A DNA stretch of 5,350 nt from the NCBI GenBank assembly GCA_002471865.1, contig DKQU01000002.1:1-5350 (forward strand), read 5' to 3'. The notes beneath the pieces were generated by a model that was given only the letters and a program-made list of their open reading frames with translations, did not search any database and was not told where the DNA came from. Each line of letters begins with the position of its first letter. Position 1 is the first letter of the stretch. Shown one piece after another: positions 1 to 4,882 of this stretch. Origin of the DNA: Fidelibacterota bacterium UBA7300 (lineage in GTDB: Bacteria > Fidelibacterota > Marinisomatia > Marinisomatales > UBA2128). A program made the translations under genes and the position numbers.

Positions 1-1119
1 ATCCGTATCGGAGGCAACATAGTACTCCGGAAACAGATCGTTGTCATCGAAGTAACTGTTCAGCCACTCAGATGGAATGTAGTAGAACGGAGTACCGTTA
101 TGTCCGGTTTCACTCCAGCTATTACCATTATCTTCAGTCTTACGTATCATAAACGTATGCGCAGTATCCGGAGGTGTCTCACCTTCTGTGATAACGCCGT
201 CGAAATAACTGATCACTGCAGAATATCCCACACCATCCTCATTGACATCTATGATAGCAGAGCTGGTATAAGAACCTGTTGCAGTCTCCGCTTCAAATTC
301 TTCACCGGTGTAGAGCTCTATTGCATCATTGAATGCGAAGTATCCGGCGGTATGGAAATTGGAATGGTAGAAATATCTTACAGAAGCTAACGAATTCGAT
401 GAACTTCCGCTCCAGCCTGAGTAGCTAACATTGAGTACAGGAGTGCCATCAGCATCATGAGTAACTACGGGACAGGCTACCCAGTTATCAGCAGGATCAC
501 AAGGAGTTGGATTACATCCGTTATTGATATCAAGTGGCGGCGTGAAGAAAGAGCCCCCGCCATAAAAGAACTGATCCCATGTATAAAGAGGCCGGCCGCC
601 ATAGTCTCCGCCACCGGCACCGGTGGTGTATTCATTCCACACCAGATACGGATATTCAGATCCACCTGCAGCGCTGGGATAACGGGCCAGAGATTCTCCA
701 GGATAACTGAGATTCAATCCGGAGTAGATATCCCAAGTTTCGCCATCTGACGAGAAAGAGGCACCTAACTGACCTGAAACTGATTCGTTAGCAATATACC
801 ACTGGCGGAAGCACCAGGTAAAACCATAATTGGGTTCCCAATGCAGTGGATTGGTCATCCCCAATAGCATACCATATCCGTTCCGGGATGAGTCCACCAA
901 CACGGATGTAACGTCCACATCTCTGGAATTAGGATAATGAATGGCAGATGGTCTAGGTAATTGACTCACGCTATACTCTTTGGCGTCACCCTCCATGGGG
1001 AAAACATAAGGGGTCGTCTTCAGCGCCTTAACGCTACGCTTCACTGCTATAGGTGCATCTGCAGACGCTATTGCAGTAAGAAGGATAAATGCCAGAAATA
1101 CTGTAGCTCTTTTCTTCAT
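1..1119 (-). CDS. Secreted Asp-box (BNR-like) protein, N-terminal part, runs off the left edge
   Basis: The frame is open for 373 codons with no stop before the window edge, so the C-terminus is missing. The start is the ATG at 1119-1117, preceded by AAGGAG seven bases upstream. Residues 1-20 form a Sec signal peptide: basic MKKR, a hydrophobic core, and an AIASA cleavage site before Asp21. The mature part is rich in Gly, Ser, Tyr and Trp. It carries a canonical Asp-box at 328-335 (TEDNGNSW) and a shorter variant at 123-129 (SSDGETW). Such boxes mark hairpin turns in sialidase-like beta-propellers and other extracellular proteins. Asp/Asn/Gly-rich turns near 291-299 could bind calcium. The cysteine pair at 202/207 could form a disulfide. 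The role is probably extracellular or cell-surface; the substrate is unknown. Many proteins of this style in FCB-group bacteria end in a type IX sorting domain, but that end lies outside the window. It follows clpP after a 129-base gap and is not obviously part of that operon. Confidence 0.85.
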   Translation of the reverse strand, partial: MKKRATVFLAFILLTAIASADAPIAVKRSVKALKTTPYVFPMEGDAKEYSVSQLPRPSAIHYPNSRDVDVTSVLVDSSRNGYGMLLGMTNPLHWEPNYGFTWCFRQWYIANESVSGQLGASFSSDGETWDIYSGLNLSYPGESLARYPSAAGGSEYPYLVWNEYTTGAGGGDYGGRPLYTWDQFFYGGGSFFTPPLDINNGCNPTPCDPADNWVACPVVTHDADGTPVLNVSYSGWSGSSSNSLASVRYFYHSNFHTAGYFAFNDAIELYTGEEFEAETATGSYTSSAIIDVNEDGVGYSAVISYFDGVITEGETPPDTAHTFMIRKTEDNGNSWSETGHNGTPFYYIPSEWLNSYFDDNDLFPEYYVASDTD

Positions 1120-1126
1120 TTTCGCA

Positions 1127-1132
1127 CTCCTT
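1127..1132 (-). promoter_or_regulatory. Ribosome binding site of the secreted Asp-box protein
   Basis: On the minus strand AAGGAG lies seven bases before the ATG at 1119. It is the strongest Shine-Dalgarno match seen in the window. It fixes the start and places the signal peptide at the very N-terminus. Confidence 0.8.
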
Positions 1133-1176
1133 TTTGTATAATGCTGTAAAGATAATATGTTCAAATCGTGTGCTCC

Positions 1177-1205
1177 AGTTTAGCCGTTCTTCATCTAATT
1201 TGCAA
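1177..1205 (-). promoter_or_regulatory. Candidate promoter for the secreted protein gene
   Basis: On the minus strand TTGCAA (1205-1200) is followed after exactly 17 bases by TAAACT (1182-1177). Each box matches the sigma-70 consensus at four of six positions. Initiation near 1170 would give a leader of about 50 bases that includes the AAGGAG site. I see no convincing terminator between the clpP stop at 1249 and this point, so read-through from clpP is the alternative. The match is weak and could be chance in AT-rich DNA. Confidence 0.28.
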
Positions 1206-1248
1206 GAGAGGATTTTATGATGGTGTGAGGTGTATCACGATGACCCGT

Positions 1249-1839
1249 TTACCGCTTCTCCAAAATGTTATCAATAAGACCGTATGATTTTGCTTCATCA
1301 GTCGTCATATAAAAATCCCTGTCGGCATCTTTTTCAATCTTTTTAAGTGTCTGTCCAGTTTGATCAGACATAATTTTATTCAATCGTTTTTTTAGTGAAA
1401 CAATCTGCTCAGCCTGAATAGCAATATCGCTGGCGGCACCTTGAGTTCCGCCCCACGGCTGGTGAATCATGACTCGGGCATTCGGGAGTGCACACCGCTT
1501 TCCTTTGGTACCTGCTGCCAGAAGTACAGCAGCCATACTTGCTGCCTGCCCCATACAGATTGTAGATACATCAGGTTTTATGTAATTCATGGTGTCAAAG
1601 ATTCCCAATCCTGCAGTCACAGAACCTCCGGGAGAATTAATATAGAGTGAGATATCTTTATCAGCGCTTTCAGCTTCCAAAAAAAGAAATTGTGCAATTA
1701 CCAGGCTGGCGACGGTATCATCAATTGGATGCCCTAGGAAAACGATTCTCTCTTTTAATAGACGAGAATAAATATCATAGGCTCTTTCCATCCGTCCTGA
1801 CTGTTCTACCACCATAGGGATTATTTGTGATTTTGTCAT
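1249..1839 (-). CDS. clpP: ATP-dependent Clp protease proteolytic subunit ClpP
   Basis: This is the serine peptidase that assembles as two stacked heptameric rings and degrades proteins fed by a Clp ATPase in the cytoplasm. The 196-residue length is normal for the family. The catalytic triad is complete: Ser101 in GQAASMAA, His126 in MIHQP and Asp175 in DADRDFYM. The Ser-His spacing of 25 and the His-Asp spacing of 49 match E. coli ClpP (S97, H122, D171 in mature numbering). Other family landmarks are IPMVVEQSGRMERAYDIYSR near the N-terminus, INSPGGSV at 68-74 and YGLID at 186-190. Only a few residues precede the conserved IPMV segment, so there is little propeptide to remove. The ATG at 1839 has GAGGA nine bases upstream. 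It lies 21 bases after tig, which indicates one operon. No clpX follows on this strand within the window. Confidence 0.98.
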   Translation of the reverse strand: MTKSQIIPMVVEQSGRMERAYDIYSRLLKERIVFLGHPIDDTVASLVIAQFLFLEAESADKDISLYINSPGGSVTAGLGIFDTMNYIKPDVSTICMGQAASMAAVLLAAGTKGKRCALPNARVMIHQPWGGTQGAASDIAIQAEQIVSLKKRLNKIMSDQTGQTLKKIEKDADRDFYMTTDEAKSYGLIDNILEKR

Positions 1840-1860
1840 ATCGTCAAATCCTCATGTGAT

Positions 1861-3147
1861 CTATCTGTTTTGTTCACTTTGTTTACGGAGTTCACTGGTT
1901 TTAATCTCTACTTCATCAATTTTGGCAAAAGATTGCAGCAGTTCAAAGAGTTTTTTTTCTATCATCTCAGATTGAAGTCTATCTCTATTACTGGGTTTTT
2001 TGTAAAATCGTTCAATTTCCTTCGACTGATCATTCCCACTAAATGATTCAACAATTGAGATTACTTCATCCTGAAGCTCTTGATCACTCACATTGACTTT
2101 TTCTGCTGCTATGAGAGCTTTGCGAATTAAATACCATTTGACACTCCGTTCAGTAGGGGACCGCATTTCACTTCGATATTTTTCTTCATCCAATGTCTCA
2201 CCATTCCGGCTGCGAATATCCTCCACAAGATTGTCTAGGTAATTGTCAATCATGGAAGGGGGAACATCCAAATTAGTCTGTTCCACAAACCATGTAATGA
2301 AATTGTTCCGAAGTTGAGTCTCGGAATCACTTTCCAACCGTTTGTTAATACCTTTGACAATGTTATTTCTCAAGTCTTCTTCGGTTTCCGCATCTGGGTC
2401 GAATTTTTTTATGAACTCTTCATCCACTTCCGGAAGAATTTCTTCCTGAACATTTTTTACTGTAAGCTCAAAATCTGAAGAACCATTTTCTGTCGGAATA
2501 GAAACTCGTACTGTATTTTCTGCGCTCAAACCGGTAAGCAGATTCAAATTATCACCTCCGAAAACTCCCTCTCCCACTTTGATATACCGATCTTCAACCC
2601 TGCGACCTACTATCGGGTATCCTGTCTCATCCAATTCCTGCATATCTACCAGAAGAAGATGGCTCTCTTCTGAACCTGATTCCACAGTCTTTAGCTCGGC
2701 CTGTTGCTGACGCAAATCAAGGAGATATCGATCTACATCCTCATTATCAGAGAGATAAACATTTCGGGTCACTTTTATTTTTTTTCTATACTTGGGTAGG
2801 TTGACTTCCGGTTCCACCTCAAATGTAATTGTAAAACTAAGATCCTCTCCCTTTGTAAAATCTAAATCTTTTACTGCTGCCCGGTTTATGGGATGCAGTT
2901 CCTGTTCATCAAGAGCTTTAGAGTAATAACGTTCTACTGTTTCCTGTGCAAAATCGGCCTCGATCTCTCCACTAAATTGCTTGAGTATTTGGCTTTGAGG
3001 AACCTTTCCTTTTCGATATCCGGGAAGTTTTACATTTTTCTTAAAACGAGCAACAACAGCATCGTAATGTTCCTCTAATTCACTCCACGGTACCGAAATG
3101 GAAAGTTCCCGCGTGTAGGTATTTGTCTCTTTGGTTTTAACTTTCAT
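1861..3147 (-). CDS. tig: Trigger factor, ribosome-associated chaperone
   Basis: This chaperone docks at the ribosomal exit tunnel and shields nascent chains. The length of 428 residues is typical. The N-terminal domain (about 1-118) carries the ribosome-docking loop PGYRKGKVP at 42-50, a Tyr-for-Phe version of the GFRxGKxP signature. The middle FKBP-like domain (about 155-238) is clearly degenerate. The usual GDxVxIDF opening reads as HLLLVDM, the GxGxFIPGFE segment is replaced by GEGVFGGDNLNLL at 192-204, and the later FPxxY...L.GK segment is missing or compressed. Prolyl isomerase activity is therefore doubtful. The C-terminal helical arms (about 239-415) are present, opening with LPEVDEEFIKKF. 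The tail is charged and polar. The ATG at 3147 has no recognisable Shine-Dalgarno; the preceding bases are AT-rich. It is probably transcribed from the promoter at 3201-3174 together with clpP. Confidence 0.95.
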   Translation of the reverse strand: MKVKTKETNTYTRELSISVPWSELEEHYDAVVARFKKNVKLPGYRKGKVPQSQILKQFSGEIEADFAQETVERYYSKALDEQELHPINRAAVKDLDFTKGEDLSFTITFEVEPEVNLPKYRKKIKVTRNVYLSDNEDVDRYLLDLRQQQAELKTVESGSEESHLLLVDMQELDETGYPIVGRRVEDRYIKVGEGVFGGDNLNLLTGLSAENTVRVSIPTENGSSDFELTVKNVQEEILPEVDEEFIKKFDPDAETEEDLRNNIVKGINKRLESDSETQLRNNFITWFVEQTNLDVPPSMIDNYLDNLVEDIRSRNGETLDEEKYRSEMRSPTERSVKWYLIRKALIAAEKVNVSDQELQDEVISIVESFSGNDQSKEIERFYKKPSNRDRLQSEMIEKKLFELLQSFAKIDEVEIKTSELRKQSEQNR

Positions 3148-3173
3148 TTAATTAGTCTGCTGTAAAAAGCTCG

Positions 3174-3201
3174 AGAATATACGGTTTCACTTTTTTGTCA
3201 A
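3174..3201 (-). promoter_or_regulatory. Sigma-70 type promoter of tig-clpP
   Basis: On the minus strand a perfect TTGACA (3201-3196) is followed after 16 bases by TATTCT (3179-3174), which matches the -10 consensus at four of six positions. Transcription would begin near 3167, leaving a short leader of about 20 bases before the tig ATG at 3147. The position between two genes and just ahead of a housekeeping operon supports the call. No dedicated heat-shock promoter signature was recognised. Confidence 0.6.
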
Positions 3202-3226
3202 CAATGACTATCAGGAAAAATCATTG
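3202..3226 (-). repeat. Inverted repeat abutting the tig -35 box
   Basis: CAATGA (3202-3207) and TCATTG (3221-3226) are perfect six-base inverted arms separated by 13 bases. The first arm directly touches the -35 hexamer at 3201-3196. Farther out, TCAA/TTGA can also pair if a bulge is allowed. The place suits a dimeric regulator site. The alternative is a weak hairpin at the end of the upstream transcript, but on the minus strand it is followed by A residues, not a T tract, so it does not look like an intrinsic terminator. No specific regulator can be named. Confidence 0.3.
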
Positions 3227-3246
3227 AACAGTTGAGCCCACATAAT

Positions 3247-3888
3247 CTACTTAAATCGTAATGTCATTCCACCTTTATAGATGTACCAAATCCCCACCAT
3301 CTGGATCACGTGATAAAGATCGTTGTGGTTGAAATGCTTATGGATTGTAAATCCGCTCTGCTGAACAGCGGCACCGGCTAATGTAATGATCAGACCTAAA
3401 AGAAAATACCCACTTCCCGGATGATCCCCATCCATGTAAAGGTAAAGAATCAGCAGAAATACTATAATCATAGCCGGAGCGTAAAAGCGGACTACGTTGG
3501 CGAAATTGCTGTCGCGTATGATGATATAGATATACACTCCAGTAGCAAGAAATGCGATCCAGCGGAGAAGTTTGTATCGTTCGTACGGGAAGGCAGCAGA
3601 AAAAGCACTTAGCAGCATGTAGCACGTAGTGAGCCCGATCATCACCAATGCCGCTTTCCAGACTATATCTTTCAGTGCCAAGGAAAAGTGAGGTCCAAAA
3701 CCGTGAGAAATACCACCTAGAAACGCCCCTGCTGCGAATACGTACAGACCAACCGTAAGATTGTAGTGAAAGGGGTGAAAAGTCTGCCAATAGACATCAG
3801 CCAGACGATTGGCAAAGTAAACACCCATCCCCGCCAGAATGAGATCCGTGATGAATGTGGTCGGTTCGTAGATTATGGGTTTCACCAT
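3247..3888 (-). CDS. Seven-helix membrane protein, CREST (ceramidase/PAQR-like) superfamily candidate
   Basis: The 213-residue protein has about seven hydrophobic helices, near 13-29, 44-59, 76-96, 107-124, 133-151, 160-178 and 191-205. Polar residues in and beside the helices fit the CREST pattern (alkaline ceramidase, PAQR receptors, Per1, SID-1, TMEM8), where one Asp, one Ser and three His form a zinc hydrolase site. Candidates are Asp15 in helix 1, Ser61-His62 at the end of helix 2 (GGISHGF), and a histidine-rich stretch leading into the last helix with His183, His185, His188, Asp190 and His193 (FNHNDLYHVIQ). From memory, the NHNDLYHVIQ signature is typical of an uncharacterised bacterial family (DUF6962-like) placed near this superfamily. 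An integral-membrane lipid amidase is the best inference; the substrate is unknown. The start is the ATG at 3888 with only a weak GGA upstream. It follows the zinc-ribbon gene by 38 bases, probably as the last gene of that operon. Confidence 0.85.
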   Translation of the reverse strand: MVKPIIYEPTTFITDLILAGMGVYFANRLADVYWQTFHPFHYNLTVGLYVFAAGAFLGGISHGFGPHFSLALKDIVWKAALVMIGLTTCYMLLSAFSAAFPYERYKLLRWIAFLATGVYIYIIIRDSNFANVVRFYAPAMIIVFLLILYLYMDGDHPGSGYFLLGLIITLAGAAVQQSGFTIHKHFNHNDLYHVIQMVGIWYIYKGGMTLRFK

Positions 3889-3926
3889 TACTTTAGATTC
3901 CAGTGCTAATCTAACAATTCAAAATA

Positions 3927-4127
3927 TCAGAAGGCAGATTTCTTTTCTCCACAATAGATACACTCAGTTCCCATCTGCACCTGGAATCCGCATGTGGGGC
4001 AAGTCCACTCTTCAAGATCTTTTTCCTGTGCATTGGAACGCACACTATTTCGTCGGGAAGACCAATACAGAGTACCGGCAAAAAGTACAAAGAGTGCGGC
4101 AAGAACAAGCCAAAAGAGATATTGCAT
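3927..4127 (-). CDS. Small membrane-anchored zinc-ribbon protein
   Basis: This 66-residue protein has a hydrophobic helix at about 3-21, then a basic patch (Arg25, Arg26, Arg30) that should keep the C-terminus in the cytoplasm. The C-terminal half is a zinc ribbon with two CxxCG knuckles: Cys43/Cys46 (CPTCG) and Cys56/Cys59 (CIYCG), separated by nine residues. A single structural zinc is expected. Such mini-ribbons usually mediate protein or nucleic-acid contacts and need not be enzymatic. The partner is unknown. The ATG at 4127 sits in a TGATG overlap with the end of the 45-codon frame upstream, a hallmark of translational coupling. GAG six bases before the ATG is the only Shine-Dalgarno-like element. 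An overlapping frame at 4108-3911 codes for nothing recognisable and is rejected. Confidence 0.82.
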   Translation of the reverse strand: MQYLFWLVLAALFVLFAGTLYWSSRRNSVRSNAQEKDLEEWTCPTCGFQVQMGTECIYCGEKKSAF

Positions 4128-4264
4128 CAGAACTCTATAATCACTCCGCCAACAGGCATTGTTTTATACTGCCAGTACATTTCTTTTGTACCGTCCGCCA
4201 GGTAAATATATTCCCAGGGATTGATAGAAGGACCTAGTTTACAGTAAATAATATCAGATTTTAC
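4127..4264 (-). CDS. Probable 45-residue protein with missing or non-standard start codon
   Basis: This frame is open from a stop at 4309-4307 down to TGA at 4129-4127. It has no ATG, GTG or TTG before an internal ATG at codon 29. From 4264 the translation looks protein-like: it begins VKSDIIYCKLGPSINPWEYI, continues through an acidic turn ADGTKEMYWQY and ends PVGGVIIEF. The TGA overlaps the ATG of the zinc-ribbon gene (TGATG). Upstream, codon GTA at 4264-4262 overlaps the TAA of the preceding gene as GTAA, exactly where a coupled GTGA or ATGA overlap would be expected. Three readings are possible: initiation at GTA or at the ATT codons 4252/4249, a minus-one frameshift from the upstream gene, or a gene whose GTG start was mutated. 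No family is recognised, and no Shine-Dalgarno is visible. The placement between coupled genes and the composition support a real gene. Confidence 0.5.
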   Translation of the reverse strand, partial: VKSDIIYCKLGPSINPWEYIYLADGTKEMYWQYKTMPVGGVIIEF

Positions 4265-4689
4265 TGGCGGAGACGATAAGCGAGTCCCTCTACAGCATTG
4301 ATGAATTTATCTACTTGTGCAGACGTGTGAAATAGTTCATCCATATCCTGGAATGAATCAATAGGATAGCTCTCCTCATCATAATCGAAAAGGAAATTCG
4401 CTTCCAGTTTCAATACAAAATCACGAATTGCGGGTTTGGGGACTTCTTTTTCTCGTAGATAATTTATAAGGATCCTTATACACCCTTTTGAGGATATTTG
4501 AAATAAAGAGATGAGTCCCATATCGGAATTGCAGCGAAAAGTGAGTGTACCCAGTTCCCTGCCACGTCCCCAAGATGCATCGTCAGCTGCAAGTTCGGTA
4601 AAATTAATGATTTTTTCAGCCATCCGTACAATCTCACGATTCTGTCCCTTACGGATACTGGCCATCATTTCTTCTTTATTCCAAGTCAC
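4261..4689 (-). CDS. Uncharacterised 142-residue soluble protein with a WGRG...G beta motif
   Basis: No signal peptide or membrane helix is visible, so it is likely cytoplasmic. Residues 1-32 are helical and charged. A core then follows: SWGRGRELGTLTF at 39-51, a hydrophobic strand GLISLFQI at 58-65, a strand IRILINYLR at 71-79, a helix at about 86-98, YPIDSF at 108-113, and a C-terminal helix at about 124-141. This layout (W-G-x-G, turn, two strands, FxxxL-type helix, Y-P-I/L, final helix) resembles, from memory, a small uncharacterised bacterial domain found alone or fused to nuclease-like proteins. No catalytic residues stand out, and no function is assigned. The start is GTG at 4689 with AAGGGG nine bases upstream; the tandem ATGs at codons 8 and 9 are alternatives with poorer spacing. 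It is the first gene of the unknown block and its TAA overlaps the 45-codon frame. Confidence 0.8.
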   Translation of the reverse strand: MTWNKEEMMASIRKGQNREIVRMAEKIINFTELAADDASWGRGRELGTLTFRCNSDMGLISLFQISSKGCIRILINYLREKEVPKPAIRDFVLKLEANFLFDYDEESYPIDSFQDMDELFHTSAQVDKFINAVEGLAYRLRQ

Positions 4690-4698
4690 CTGTTTTCA

Positions 4699-4704
4699 CC
4701 CCTT
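4699..4704 (-). promoter_or_regulatory. Ribosome binding site deciding a GTG start
   Basis: On the minus strand AAGGGG lies nine bases before the GTG at 4689. It favours GTG over the downstream ATG pair at codons 8 and 9, which has only an A-rich stretch ahead of it. No convincing -35/-10 pair was found between here and 4800, although the minus strand is AT-rich around 4710-4735. Confidence 0.5.
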
Positions 4705-4738
4705 ACCAAATTAATAGAATAATAAAATGCTAAATGAT

Positions 4739-4766
4739 CACATGGGAATTTACCAACATTCCTGTG
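4739..4766. repeat. Inverted repeat upstream of the unknown gene block
   Basis: The arms CACA-TG-GGAAT (4739-4749) and ATTCC-TGTG (4758-4766) pair over GGAAT/ATTCC and CACA/TGTG with a two-base bulge, around an eight-base loop. It lies between the terminator at 4870-4806 and the GTG at 4689. On the minus strand it is followed by an AT-rich stretch. It could be an operator, a leader hairpin, or a backup terminator. Nothing in the sequence decides between these. Confidence 0.35.
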
Positions 4767-4805
4767 AAACAGAATCGACTTTTTTAGTAATTATTTTCTT
4801 TTTTT

Positions 4806-4870
4806 AAATAAATCGGACACACCCCTGGAAAGACGGGCTTTTATTCCGCCTTTCCAAGGAATCCGACTTT
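4806..4870 (-). terminator. Large hairpin terminator after the lipocalin-like gene
   Basis: The inner stem pairs 4856-4846 with 4836-4826 over 11 base pairs around a nine-base loop (4845-4837). On the minus-strand RNA all 11 pair, one as a G-U wobble; on the plus-strand RNA that position is an A-C mismatch. The stem is therefore better formed in the minus direction. An outer helix pairs AAGTCGGA (4869-4862) with TCCGATTT (4817-4810), leaving an internal loop on both sides. The hairpin ends in a short T-rich run (TTTATTT, 4812-4806), part of which pairs in the outer helix. It begins 13 bases after the stop at 4883, as expected for an intrinsic terminator. The T run is short, so termination may be incomplete. 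Confidence 0.62.
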
Positions 4871-4882
4871 ATTTAGTACTAA

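Noticed and set aside
100..750. Plus-strand open frames of 96-97 codons opposite the secreted protein
   Set aside because: The minus frame is open for 373 codons with signal peptide and ribosome binding site; the plus frames have no supporting start signals or recognisable content.
1136..1165. TTGAAC plus TTATAC or TATACA with 17-18 base spacing on the minus strand, as a promoter for the secreted protein
   Set aside because: Transcription would start at or inside the AAGGAG ribosome binding site, leaving no room for it in the mRNA.
1206..1248. Possible terminator just after clpP (GTGATACACC / GGTGTGAGG-like region)
   Set aside because: The apparent repeat is mostly mirror-like, not inverted; only four pairs form at best and no T tract follows.
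3338..3790. 150-codon minus-strand frame overlapping the seven-helix membrane protein
   Set aside because: It lies wholly inside a gene with clear membrane helices and conserved motifs; its translation is Arg/Ser-rich and featureless, as expected of an out-of-frame reading.
3875..4237. 120-codon plus-strand frame across the zinc-ribbon gene
   Set aside because: It is antisense to a gene with four well-placed cysteines and coupled starts, and its translation resembles nothing.
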